Assembly: GCF_000188015.2 (NCBI RefSeq)
Contig: NZ_AEUX02000002.1
Location: forward strand, 1 to 64,000
Length of the DNA stretch: 64,000 bases
Direction: 5' to 3'
Source of the DNA: Streptococcus ictaluri 707-05
Lineage (GTDB): Bacteria > Bacillota > Bacilli > Lactobacillales > Streptococcaceae
Every line of letters begins with the position of its first letter. Positions within the stretch are counted from its first letter, which is position 1. Shown here piece by piece: positions 56,741 to 64,000 of this stretch. The position numbers and the translations under genes are program-made. Below the pieces are notes generated by a model. The model worked only from the letters and a program-made list of their open reading frames with translations. It had not been told where the DNA came from and ran no database searches.

Positions 56741-57950
56741 AACTCTTAAAGAGATAAGTTTTCAAGACAAAGTCTTATTAGCTTTTTTGGCACTTCCGAT
56801 TGGTCTAGTTATAGGTGCTATCGATTTTATGTTTGGTCAAGGTTTGCTTGACTTATCTGCTTATCGAGACAATCATGTCACCTACTTGCTACCTTTTTTG
56901 CCCTTGGCTGGTCTGATCATTACTTTTCTTTATCAAAGATTTGGAAAAGAGGCCGCTAAAGGTATGGGCCTTGTTTTTGATGTTGGCCATGGTAAAAAAA
57001 AGCGTATTCCATTAATTCTTATTCCTCTCATTATTGTGACAACCTGGTTGACACACTTGTTTGGAGCAAGTGCCGGTCGCGAAGGCGTAGCTGTTCAAAT
57101 TGGAGCTACTGTATCACATTATGTCAAACGGTTTACTGGGCTCAAAGAGCATTCACACACTTTTTTAGTGATGGGGATGGCCGCTGGTTTTGCAGGACTT
57201 TTTCAGACTCCAATGACAGGGGTTGTCTTTGCTTTAGAGGTGCTATTATTAGGACAATTGAGCTATTCAGCACTTGTTCCATCTCTTATTGCCGCTTATA
57301 CGGCTTCGTGGACTTCTCATGCTTTAGGGTTGGAAAAATTTTCTGTGACTTTAGGGACTCAGTTAAGCCTAAACCTAATAAGCTTTGTCAAATTAATTAT
57401 TTTAGGTATTCTCTTTGGAATTGTGGGAAATGCCTTTGCCTACTTCCTGTCTAAAGTCAAAGCTGGGTTAACTGAAAAGTTCTCCAATCCCTATCAGCGT
57501 ATTTTTGTTATCAGTTTGATACTTTCTTTAGCTTTATTGCTATCTTATCAGGGACGTTATAGTGGCCTAGGGACTAACTTAATTCATCAAGCATTTAGTC
57601 AAGGGGATATCTATGCCTATGACTGGGTATTGAAGCTTATGTTTACCGTTTTGACATTATCCGCAGGATTTCAAGGTGGGGAGGTAACGCCACTCTTTTC
57701 TATAGGAGTCTCTTTTGGTTTTATCCTGGCACCTTTAGTAGGATTGCCTTCCTCTTTAGTCGCTGCTCTTGGCTATGCGAGTGTTTTTGGAAGTGCTACA
57801 AATACCTTCTTAGCTCCAATTTTTATTGGATTAGAAGTTTTTGGGCCTCAGAATAGTTTTGCTTTTTTCATTGTATCTGCTATAGCTTATAGGGTTAGTC
57901 GAAAGCACTCTATTTATAGTAATCAACAATTCTTGTCGCTTCGCTTCTAG
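56724..57950 (+). CDS. ClC-type chloride/anion channel
   Basis: This encodes 408 residues from ATG 56724, with GAGGAGG upstream inside the preceding gene. About ten membrane segments. Selectivity motifs GASAGREGVAVQIGA (GREGx) and GLFQTPMTGVVFALE are present; GGEVTPLFSIG follows. Lacks CBS domains. Family ClC (COG0038); fluoride/proton or chloride transport cannot be told apart here. Confidence 0.88.
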   Translation: MLSPIKTLKEISFQDKVLLAFLALPIGLVIGAIDFMFGQGLLDLSAYRDNHVTYLLPFLPLAGLIITFLYQRFGKEAAKGMGLVFDVGHGKKKRIPLILIPLIIVTTWLTHLFGASAGREGVAVQIGATVSHYVKRFTGLKEHSHTFLVMGMAAGFAGLFQTPMTGVVFALEVLLLGQLSYSALVPSLIAAYTASWTSHALGLEKFSVTLGTQLSLNLISFVKLIILGILFGIVGNAFAYFLSKVKAGLTEKFSNPYQRIFVISLILSLALLLSYQGRYSGLGTNLIHQAFSQGDIYAYDWVLKLMFTVLTLSAGFQGGEVTPLFSIGVSFGFILAPLVGLPSSLVAALGYASVFGSATNTFLAPIFIGLEVFGPQNSFAFFIVSAIAYRVSRKHSIYSNQQFLSLRF

Positions 57951-57983
57951 AGGATAGGTACTACTACAAAGAAAGAAATGGTT

Positions 57984-58487
57984 ATGACAGAAAAATACTC
58001 AAATAGTAAGAAACAAATGATTGATCAATCCTTTAAAATAGGTTTGATTTCAAAGATGTTAGTAGCAGTTGGAGAAGCAATTGCTGGTTTATTGTTGTGC
58101 TTCTTCAAAAGTTCAACACTTCAATATGCTATTTTAATCCTAACATCAGGGCAATTAGAAAAAAATCCCCATCACTTTTTGGCTAGTCATCTAATTCAAC
58201 TAGGGAACATGATAACAATTGAAAGTCAAAAAGCGGCAGCTTTCTATTTGTTAAGTCATGGAGCGGTAAAATTGTTTGCGCTGATCTTGCTTTGGCGAAA
58301 GCAGTTGTGGGCCTATCCTTTATCTATACTAATATTTATCGCTTTTATTATCTATCAATTTAGGTTATTTATCAGTAATGGTAATTGGGCTCTAATCTTT
58401 ATTTCTCTTGTTGATGTGGTGATGATTATTTTAACGTGGATAGAATATCAAAGCATGAGCGCCAAAAGGAAATCTTCAGGCTTATAA
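57984..58487 (+). CDS. DUF2127 family membrane protein
   Basis: This encodes 167 residues from ATG 57984 (MTEKYSNSKKQMID); ATG 57978 is equally possible. Four membrane helices, with SHGAVKLFALILLWRKQLWAYP, the typical DUF2127 core. Function unknown. Probably in the chorismate mutase-ClC transcript. Confidence 0.75.
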   Translation: MTEKYSNSKKQMIDQSFKIGLISKMLVAVGEAIAGLLLCFFKSSTLQYAILILTSGQLEKNPHHFLASHLIQLGNMITIESQKAAAFYLLSHGAVKLFALILLWRKQLWAYPLSILIFIAFIIYQFRLFISNGNWALIFISLVDVVMIILTWIEYQSMSAKRKSSGL

Positions 58488-58533
58488 TTTATAAGATTTG
58501 GCTTTACAAGTGATTTTTATTATGATAGAATGA

Positions 58534-58603
58534 ATTTTGTGTGTAATGGACACAAAATTACGGCTAATCCGCTAAGACAGGCTCTTAAGATTAGTAAGAT
58601 AGG
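58534..58603 (+). promoter_or_regulatory. Structured rplS leader (L19 leader-like)
   Basis: ATTTTGTGT (58534-58542) pairs with ACACAAAAT (58550-58558). CTAATC (58564-58569) pairs with GATTAG (58589-58594) around an inner TAAGA/TCTTA hairpin. GGAG and the ATG follow. Autoregulatory L19 leaders occur in Firmicutes; the match is by position and fold only. Confidence 0.55.
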
Positions 58604-58614
58604 AGAATATAAAA

Positions 58615-58962
58615 ATGAATCCATTAATCCAAAGTTTGACTGAAGGTCAACTTCGCTCTGATATCCCTAACTTCCGCGCTGGTGATACTGTTCGCGTTCA
58701 CGCAAAAGTTGTCGAAGGAACTCGCGAACGTATCCAGATCTTTGAAGGTGTAGTTATTTCACGTAAAGGTCAAGGGATCTCAGAAATGTACACAGTTCGT
58801 AAAATTTCAGGCGGTATCGGTGTAGAGCGTACTTTCCCAATCCACACTCCACGTGTTGATAAAATTGAAGTTGTTCGTTACGGTAAAGTCCGTCGTGCTA
58901 AACTTTACTACTTGCGTGCATTACAAGGTAAAGCAGCTCGTATCAAAGAAATCCGTCGTTAA
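58615..58962 (+). CDS. rplS: Ribosomal protein L19
   Basis: This encodes 115 residues: [54 protein letters not shown]. Full length and intact. AGGAGA precedes the ATG. Confidence 0.97.
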   Translation: MNPLIQSLTEGQLRSDIPNFRAGDTVRVHAKVVEGTRERIQIFEGVVISRKGQGISEMYTVRKISGGIGVERTFPIHTPRVDKIEVVRYGKVRRAKLYYLRALQGKAARIKEIRR

Positions 58963-59004
58963 TCTAAGATACCTAGGGCGTCTAGAAATCGACAGAAAAA
59001 TAGG

Positions 59005-59254
59005 AAACTGTCAAAGTGACTACGTCACACGGCAGTTTTTCTTTTTTCCGAGATTTCAGCCCGGGTTCAATTTATTCAAATACAGGATTTGAAGACTCCC
59101 ACAGTGGAGTCTTTTTTATATTTAGAAAAGCCCAAGTCACTCGGTAGTTTTTCATTTTTCGAGATTTTAGCTCGGATTCCATTGAGAATGGGTACAACTA
59201 AGAAACAGTTGATTTCAAGTGGGTGTTTCTTTTTGTTGAGACTTCAGTCCAGCT
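59005..59254 (+). repeat. Degenerate tandem repeats with terminator hairpins after rplS
   Basis: Two well-conserved units of about 42 bases, 59024-59065 and 59136-59176, share GTCACnCGGnAGTTTTTC, a T-run and CGAGATTTnAGCnCGG. A third, weaker unit lies at 59219-59253. The first starts in the rplS terminator (AAACTG/CAGTTT, 59005-59040). Between units is another terminator, AAGACTCC/GGAGTCTT (59092-59113). Confidence 0.6.
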
Positions 59255-59359
59255 TTAATTAGAGTGATCTAAAGCAATCTAAAAAAATTTATTGTTTTTA
59301 ATTTTTAAGACAAGTCTGTGTTACAATTAAGCATAGAAATGTTTATTGAGGAGAATGCT

Positions 59360-60041
59360 ATGGTGACTAAACAGCTAGAAGCCCCAACAGTAATGTCGGA
59401 TTTTAAGGCAAGAAATCATCAAAATGCCTGATATGATTAAAGAGTGTTCAGGTATTAATATTTATGGTCGTACCATTAAATCTATCTTATTTAGTACAGA
59501 TGTGTCTATCATTGCTAACAATAATGCGGATGCTGTTTTGGCAGTTTATCCATTTACACCCAATCCATCAATCATCAAAAGTATTATGCTTGTTGCTTCT
59601 GTTCCAGTATTAGCAGGGGTTGATGGAGGATTGACTACAGGATTTCGAGCCGCTAACATGAGTCTTTTTTCTGAATCATAAGGTGCTATGGCGGTTGTTG
59701 TTAATGGCCCAACAAAGGTGGAAACAATTCGAAGTATTGAACAAATGATTGATATTCCCATTATTTATACTGTTGTCTCCCTACAAACTGAGATCAAAGA
59801 AAGAATAGAAGCGGGTGTTGATATTTTAAATGTTAGCGGCGGTCCAGAGACAGCTGCAATTGTCAGAAAAATTCGAAAAACCTTTCCTAACTTTCCCATA
59901 ATGGCTACTGGTGGACCTACAGAAGAGACAGTCCGAGAAGTCATTGAAGCAGGAGCAAATGCTATTACGATTACACCTCCTTCAAATGGTGAACTCTTTA
60001 AAAAGAAAATGGAAAAATACCGTAAAAGTCAAAAAGACTAA
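59360..60041 (+). pseudogene. TIM-barrel phosphate-binding family protein, broken
   Basis: ATG 59360 lies six bases after GAGGAG. The first 17 codons (MVTKQLEAPTVMSDFKA) are followed by one extra A near 59411. After that the frame reads EIIKMPDMIKECSGINIYGR. A TAA at 59680-59682 replaces a probable CAA (SES-stop-GAMAVVVNGPT). The frame then runs to 60041 with the phosphate-binding style ATGGPTEETVREVIEAGANA. Total about 226 residues. I recognise a conserved streptococcal TIM-barrel family but not its reaction. Confidence 0.7.
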
Positions 60042-60102
60042 CGGTAAAATCTTGCATTCACCCATGTTCTAGGTTACAATAGTTTCTGTAATCTAGATGC
60101 TT

Positions 60103-60174
60103 GACCCCTTAGTTCAATGGATATAACAACTCCCTCCTAAGGAGTAGTTGCTGGTTCGATTCCGGCAGGGGTCA
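60103..60174 (+). tRNA. tRNA-Arg (anticodon CCU)
   Basis: Acceptor GACCCCT pairs with AGGGGTC, discriminator A at 60174. D-arm TAGTTCAATGGATA; anticodon arm ACTCC-CTCCTAA-GGAGT gives CCU, reading AGG. T-arm CTGG-TTCGATT-CCGG. No CCA is encoded. The adjacent integrase gene makes its 3' end the likely prophage attB site. Confidence 0.95.
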
Positions 60175-60180
60175 TTTGAA

Positions 60181-60222
60181 ATAACACTAAAAGCCTTTAT
60201 TTAAAGGCTTTTTATAGTGTTC
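60181..60222. terminator. Terminator between tRNA-Arg and integrase
   Basis: AACACTAAAAGCCTTT pairs with AAAGGCTTTTTATAGTGTT (nested, small bulge). A- and T-runs on both sides suit both strands. Confidence 0.75.
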
Positions 60223-61297
60223 AATCTAATTCGAGGGGCACAAAAGGGGCAGTTTGATTATTAATCAATTCTTTCATATTTACAGTTGTATGACTGTAAA
60301 TTGATAATGTTGTGTTGGGGTCTGAATGGCCAACTCTGTCCATAATCGCTTTTAGTGGTATTCCTTTTTCGGCTAAAAACGAAATGTGTGAGTGTCTGAA
60401 TAAGTGAGTATGATAGTCACCATAAATTTTCAGGCGCTTATTGATGTATGCGTTTAAAATTGGTAAACCTTTTGAATTTGGAAAAATAAATTCACTCACT
60501 TTATTTTGTCGATTGATGATTTCTAAAATGTTATCAGATACGGAAATTTTGCGAGTTGATTTTTTGGTCTTAGTAGTCGTGATTTTTCTAGTGTGAAAAT
60601 CGTAAGTTGAGTTGATCAGAATTTCTTTATTTTCAAAATCAATCTTATCATAAGTCAAGCAAGCCAGTTCGCCATACCTTACACCAGTCAGAAACATCAA
60701 TAAAACGATGTCTGCGAGCTTTTGCTCATTGTTGGCTATCATTCTACCACAGAGGTCATAAACTTCATTAGATGTTAAATAAAGTACCTTTTCAGGCATA
60801 TATTCCTCTTTTGGCTTAGGTACTAAAACATTATCTGTCGGATTGCTTGTTAAATAGTCCATTTGGATTGCGTAAGACAAAATAGCGTGTAATCTTTTTC
60901 TACATTTATGTGTAACATGGTACGAATGGTTTTTTAATAAGTTGTCAATAAGTTGTCTAATGTCACGTTTAGTCAACTTGCTGATAATTGTATCATCTGG
61001 CAATACGGTTGCGATATGACTGTCTGAGACTAAATAACCACGCTTTGTAGAGTCTTTGACTGTTGGTATCCATTGGTTTAAATATTCACGCTTTAATTCA
61101 CCATAGGTCATCTCAGAATGATCGCGAATAGCAAGTCTATCTTCAATCTTTTCTTGCAAGATTAGATTTGCTTTTTTTTGAGCTTGGCTTGAATTCTTAT
61201 CTAATGTGACAGATACCTTTTTGTATTTTTTTGTCAAAGGATCTGTATAACGTTCGATAAATTTAAATTTTCCATTTAATAATTCTTCAATCCACAT
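60221..61297 (-). CDS. int: Tyrosine integrase of the right-hand prophage
   Basis: This encodes 358 residues. An N-terminal AP2-like arm-binding region (FKFIERYTDPLTKKYKKVSV), a SAM-like core-binding domain (near 60-160), and a catalytic domain with Arg in LTGVRYGELACL, HLFRHSH and the nucleophile Tyr in TLSIYSHTT. It recombines phage attP with the tRNA-Arg 3' end, which lies 46 bases from its stop. Confidence 0.95.
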   Translation of the reverse strand: MWIEELLNGKFKFIERYTDPLTKKYKKVSVTLDKNSSQAQKKANLILQEKIEDRLAIRDHSEMTYGELKREYLNQWIPTVKDSTKRGYLVSDSHIATVLPDDTIISKLTKRDIRQLIDNLLKNHSYHVTHKCRKRLHAILSYAIQMDYLTSNPTDNVLVPKPKEEYMPEKVLYLTSNEVYDLCGRMIANNEQKLADIVLLMFLTGVRYGELACLTYDKIDFENKEILINSTYDFHTRKITTTKTKKSTRKISVSDNILEIINRQNKVSEFIFPNSKGLPILNAYINKRLKIYGDYHTHLFRHSHISFLAEKGIPLKAIMDRVGHSDPNTTLSIYSHTTVNMKELINNQTAPFVPLELD

Positions 61298-61420
61298 TTG
61301 TTTTATACCTCTTTTTCTGTTAAAATAGGTACGAGAAAAAGGGCTTTTTAATGCCTGATTTCTTGTACTTGATTCGCCCTACGCTCAGAGTCGCCAAACT
61401 TTGAGAGCGTGGGGCTTTTT

Positions 61421-61831
61421 TTATTTTGAATAAATTTTTATAAATAAAGCAAAGTCAAACTCATTTTCATCTATTGGGAATCCTACCATTGCGGTTGCTT
61501 TGATAATAATATTTTCTTTTTGTATTATTCTTCTTAATTCCCGCATTTCTCTTCGTGGGATATACCCGACAAAAATACCAAAGAGATAGACTTTTATAGC
61601 AAGGTGATCGTGTGGATTCGTTGGTTCTCTCATCAACTCGACATCATCTGTTTCACCGTCATTGAGTTCTAATAAATTCAATGCTTTTCTGGCATTCTTT
61701 TTTCTATATTTCATACCTACGATACCAGTAACAGTTTTATAAATTAAGTTAGCGTCATCGAATGCATCATCCTTTTTCGGTTGGCATTCAAAAGGTTTTT
61801 GTTTCGGCTTCCAAAAATTAAAAATACTCAT
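61421..61831 (-). CDS. HIRAN-domain protein of the prophage
   Basis: This encodes 136 residues from ATG 61831, after AAGGAGTT. The pattern LMREPTNPHDHLAIKVY followed by FVGYIPRREMRELRR is the HIRAN domain, which binds DNA ends or damaged DNA in other proteins. Here it stands alone, between integrase and repressor. Position suggests a lysogeny-expressed accessory gene, possibly defence or counter-defence; that is inference. Confidence 0.75.
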   Translation of the reverse strand: MSIFNFWKPKQKPFECQPKKDDAFDDANLIYKTVTGIVGMKYRKKNARKALNLLELNDGETDDVELMREPTNPHDHLAIKVYLFGIFVGYIPRREMRELRRIIQKENIIIKATAMVGFPIDENEFDFALFIKIYSK

Positions 61832-61862
61832 TATTAACTCCTTGCCAATGAACGCTTCTAAG

Positions 61863-62615
61863 TTAGTAGTGACCTTTGTTTTCCGAATAACTTCCAACGA
61901 CTTCGCCAATAATTCTAAAGTCACTATCTCTATCTATCGGTATATCCTCATATTTGCTGTTCAAACTATGCAGAAATGCCCCCTCAGCGTTTATAAGCAA
62001 CTGTTTGATATAAGCGTCACCGTAGTACTCAAACACGCCTATATCGCCGTCTGATAGCTCTACGGATAGTTTGACAAATACATAGTCTCCTGAGTGATAC
62101 TCTGGTTCCATGGAATCGCCATAAACAGGTATAACAAAATCAGCGTCATAATCGATTGGCAACTCAATTGTTTCTACTTGTACGTCATTTAGATACTGAC
62201 CTGTACCAGCAGAAGCAGCATGGTCGTAGTAGTTGTAGGGGAATAAATGAATGATTTTCTTGTTTTTTTGCTCTTCTTTAGTTTGTTCGGATAAAAGATT
62301 TTCACCATGCTTTATCCAATCACTGTGACGAGGTTCTTTGAGTTTTTTGTCTAATAGAGCGACGATATTAGATGGAGAAGAAACGCTCTTGTGAGAATAC
62401 GCCTCTACTAAATCAGATTTTTCCACCCCGAAATAATTAGCCATTAATTCAATTTTGTCAATCCTTGGATAAGTCTTAGCGTTCACCCAGTCTAATACTG
62501 TACTATATTTAAAACCCATTACTTTTGAAAATTCTTTAGGATTAATATTTTTCTTATCTAAATGTCTTCTTATATTTGAAGCCATTATTTTTTTATTACC
62601 GAGTGAACCACTCAT
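61863..62615 (-). CDS. CI-like phage repressor (HTH plus S24 peptidase domain)
   Basis: This encodes 250 residues; GAGGTG before the ATG. N-terminal XRE-type HTH (NPKEFSKVMGFKYSTVLDWV), a linker with an AASAGTGQ cleavage-like site (near residue 126), and the S24 domain with catalytic Ser in VYGDSMEPEYHSGDYV and Lys in DAYIKQLLI. It keeps the prophage silent and self-cleaves with RecA. First gene of the leftward lysogeny transcript. Confidence 0.92.
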   Translation of the reverse strand: MSGSLGNKKIMASNIRRHLDKKNINPKEFSKVMGFKYSTVLDWVNAKTYPRIDKIELMANYFGVEKSDLVEAYSHKSVSSPSNIVALLDKKLKEPRHSDWIKHGENLLSEQTKEEQKNKKIIHLFPYNYYDHAASAGTGQYLNDVQVETIELPIDYDADFVIPVYGDSMEPEYHSGDYVFVKLSVELSDGDIGVFEYYGDAYIKQLLINAEGAFLHSLNSKYEDIPIDRDSDFRIIGEVVGSYSENKGHY

Positions 62616-62638
62616 AACGACACCTCATTTCTGATTAT

Positions 62639-62740
62639 ATTATAACGGAAAAACCGTGTTTTTGTCAAAAAATATTTTAAAAAATGAAAAAAATAACGTT
62701 TTTGTGTTGACAACACGGTTAAACCGTGTTAAACTATAAT
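62639..62740. promoter_or_regulatory. Divergent phage promoters with CI operators
   Basis: Leftward promoter: TTGACA and TATAAT on the minus strand (62663-62668 and 62639-62644, 18 bp), with ACGG-AAAAA-CCGT (62645-62657) in its spacer. Rightward: TTGACA (62707-62712), and TAAACT (17 bp) or TATAAT (22 bp, 62735-62740). A perfect 19-base palindrome AACACGGTT-A-AACCGTGTT (62712-62730) lies between. AACGTTTTTGTGTT (62695-62708) may be a weak third site. Confidence 0.8.
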
Positions 62741-62781
62741 CAAGCTTAAGGAATTAAGCAAAACGAAAGGAGGTACAGCTA

Positions 62782-62883
62782 ATGAAATCTAGGCTAAACA
62801 AAAAGCCTAAACACAAAGAAGTCGAGTTGGAAATTCACATTCTTTGGTTTAAGCTTAGAATTCACTACTCAATCGAGTGGTGA
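62782..62883 (+). CDS. Small early phage protein, 33 residues
   Basis: AAAGGAGG precedes ATG 62782. The product is basic at the start (MKSRLNKKPKHKEVELEI) and ends HYSIEW. First gene after the rightward promoter, where Cro usually sits, but it has no HTH. Function unknown. Confidence 0.5.
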   Translation: MKSRLNKKPKHKEVELEIHILWFKLRIHYSIEW

Positions 62884-62976
62884 CAATAACAAGAGGGTTT
62901 CTCAGCCCTCTCCCCTAACGGGGTAAGTTTAGTTTAGCATATTGGCTGTATCTCCGCAAGAATGAAAGGAGAGGTT

Positions 62977-63126
62977 ATGAGTGAACGAAATGAAACGTTT
63001 ATCGGAGTGCTAAAAGATATGCACATGCAAATTTTGCGAGATTTCGTAAACGAAGAAGACCCCTTAACAAGGTGCGAGCTTGCTAAAGGGTTCCTCGAAA
63101 TTGGCGACTATTTATCCAAACAATGA
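62977..63126 (+). CDS. Small early phage protein, 49 residues
   Basis: AAAGGAGAGG precedes ATG 62977. The product is helical and charged (MSERNETFIGVLKDMHMQIL), no motif recognised. Its end overlaps the convergent gene at 63112-63327 by 15 bases. Confidence 0.5.
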   Translation: MSERNETFIGVLKDMHMQILRDFVNEEDPLTRCELAKGFLEIGDYLSKQ

Positions 63127-63327
63127 CTCGCCACGCTCAAGAGCTTCGGCTATAACTTTACCATTATTGATTTGTTCTTGCTTTTCGGCTTCAACGAAAG
63201 GTAAATTATATTGCTTAATAGCTTCCACAGAGTCTTCGTAAAGTTTGATTTTATCTTTGATAGACAAAGTAGGGCTAGAAGAAGCGACAATAGCGAGAGC
63301 TAAATCTTTTGAATTAGAAATTTTCAT
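63112..63327 (-). CDS. Small prophage protein on the minus strand
   Basis: This encodes 71 residues starting MKISNSKDLALAIVASSSPT, with AAAGGAGG at a good distance. It is the only short frame of this block on the lysogeny strand, between early rightward genes. Helical, no recognised family. Confidence 0.55.
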   Translation of the reverse strand: MKISNSKDLALAIVASSSPTLSIKDKIKLYEDSVEAIKQYNLPFVEAEKQEQINNGKVIAEALERGESLFG

Positions 63328-63385
63328 TAGCTTATCCTCCTTTCCACTAGGATAAGTTGATTATAACATTTTTAGGAGGCACAAA

Positions 63386-63544
63386 ATGAATTGGAAAAAA
63401 CTAATGCTAGGCGATTTAGAACACACGTTTACTAGTCGTGATGGCAAAGAAAAAACAAGCATTGAATTTGAAGGTGGCGTATTACCAGCGCTGTTGGTAC
63501 TAGGTGGTATCACTTGGCTGATCGCTTGGTTTATTACAAAATAA
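63386..63544 (+). CDS. Small prophage membrane protein
   Basis: AGGAGG precedes ATG 63386. 52 residues; a charged N-terminal half (SRDGKEKTSIEFEGG) and one C-terminal membrane helix (VLPALLVLGGITWLIAWF). Possibly superinfection exclusion or membrane anchoring of unknown purpose. Confidence 0.55.
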   Translation: MNWKKLMLGDLEHTFTSRDGKEKTSIEFEGGVLPALLVLGGITWLIAWFITK

Positions 63545-63563
63545 AAACTCCCAAAAGGGAGTG
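63545..63563 (-). terminator. Terminator for the minus-strand gene at the window edge
   Basis: On the minus strand ACTCCC-TTTT-GGGAGT is followed by TTTTATTTT. It supports real transcription of the partial minus-strand gene. Confidence 0.6.
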
Positions 63564-63580
63564 GAAAGGAGGAAGAGAAA

Positions 63581-63739
63581 ATGGAGAAAATAAAATATGG
63601 AGTATTAGGTTCTTCTAAAATATTTCACACAAAAGAATTAGCTCTCATTCATGCAAATCTTCTAGGATATCCTCGTAGTGCGGTTTTTTTGATAATTCCA
63701 CAGGAAATGACGCAGAGAATGATTGATAAGGTGAATTAA
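63581..63739 (+). CDS. Small phage reading frame, 52 residues
   Basis: AAAGGAGGAAGAG precedes ATG 63581; the product begins MEKIKYGVLGSSKIFHTKEL. It overlaps the opposite-strand gene by 95 bases, so one of the two may be truncated or recently juxtaposed. No family recognised. Confidence 0.4.
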   Translation: MEKIKYGVLGSSKIFHTKELALIHANLLGYPRSAVFLIIPQEMTQRMIDKVN

Positions 63740-64000
63740 CATATCCCGATTTATTAGTTTTAAATAACTTTTTCCTCTTAGCTACTTTAAAAGCAACAAA
63801 GAGTTTATCTGTAATTTCAGAGGTTTGTATTATTAAATCCATCCTTGTCATGCTGTGAGCTTTTAATACTCCATAGTCTGCCTCTGGGACTTCCACAAGA
63901 ATTGTGTTCCCGTCAGCTAGTATTGCAGCTATGGCCTCTCTATCTGTTAAATCGTTAATTATATTGTTTTGCTTTTGATAATAATGCTGGTATTTTCTTT
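63645..64000 (-). CDS. Prophage protein, partial (continues beyond the window)
   Basis: On the minus strand a frame is open from the window edge to the stop at 63645, at least 118 residues, including DLTDREAIAAILADGNTIL and FVAFKVAKRKKLFKTNKSGY. The start lies outside. A minus-strand terminator at 63545-63563 follows. No family recognised. Confidence 0.55.
   Translation of the reverse strand, partial: RKYQHYYQKQNNIINDLTDREAIAAILADGNTILVEVPEADYGVLKAHSMTRMDLIIQTSEITDKLFVAFKVAKRKKLFKTNKSGYVNSPYQSFSASFPVELSKKPHYEDILEDLHE

Noticed and set aside
59024..59254. Tandem repeats as a CRISPR array
   Set aside because: Units are irregularly spaced, diverged and contain terminator T-runs; no cas genes in the window.
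62782..62883. Cro repressor in the expected place
   Set aside because: Only 33 residues and no helix-turn-helix; kept as an unknown small protein.

Overview
The window reads as the chromosome of a pyogenic-group Streptococcus. GC is low, genes carry AGGAGG-type ribosome sites, and the gene blocks (ftsEX with prfB, yvcJ-yvcK-whiA, adcA with a ZinT tail, the hyaluronan operon with RegR) are streptococcal. AdcA and its neighbours look close to, but not the same as, the S. pyogenes proteins I remember. hylA lies inside the hyaluronan operon. I favour S. dysgalactiae or a near relative such as S. canis; this is inference from memory, not a database result.

Layout. (1) 1-5.4 kb: right end of a prophage, with tail protein, small structural proteins, holins, CHAP endolysin, an AbiF-type abortive-infection gene with an upstream structured RNA, a secreted moron protein, three compact promoter/terminator RNA modules, then the presumed attachment junction. 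(2) 5.4-8.9 kb: a DUF1934 protein and a P-type cation ATPase behind a yybP-ykoY-type (manganese) riboswitch. (3) 8.9-23.3 kb: the hyaluronan-degradation island. It holds the secreted hyaluronate lyase HylA, a mannose-type PTS for the unsaturated disaccharide, unsaturated glucuronyl hydrolase, an oligohyaluronate lyase, the DhuI/DhuD/KdgK/KdgA pathway from unsaturated glucuronate to pyruvate and glyceraldehyde-3-phosphate, and the repressor RegR. Two divergent promoters carry palindromic RegR-like operators, and paralogous small membrane proteins flank the island. (4) 23.5-29.3 kb: a broken pullulanase gene under a CcpA cre site, a HAD-phosphatase remnant and an Mga/RofA-like regulator. (5) 29.5-60.2 kb: housekeeping genes (fbp, queG, prfB, ftsEX, dinG, aspC, asnS, yvcJKwhiA, pepD, adcA, rpmE2, DHH phosphoesterase, flavodoxin, chorismate mutase, ClC, rplS) mixed with pseudogenes (agaS, GST, add, a TIM-barrel protein). 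(6) 60.1-64 kb: tRNA-Arg(CCU) with the left end of a second prophage: integrase, HIRAN-domain protein, CI-like repressor, a divergent operator region and small early genes.

A strong theme is gene breakage. About fifteen genes carry an in-frame stop or a frameshift. Several frameshifts are one-base losses in homopolymers (adcA T-run, queG A-run, agaD A-run, several in the phage lysis block). Others are clear nonsense changes (pulA, add, agaS, GST, abiF, the TIM-barrel gene). The nonsense changes point to real decay in a host-restricted lineage; the homopolymer indels could be decay, phase variation or sequencing error. The prfB stop codon, in contrast, is the normal programmed +1 frameshift.

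The most interesting system is the AbiF locus at 3.15-4.28 kb: a strong promoter, a roughly 60-nt structured RNA with its own terminator, and a HEPN-type protein. It resembles the RNA-associated AbiF systems discussed as relatives of the Cas13 ancestor. Here the protein gene is broken while the RNA and promoter look intact.
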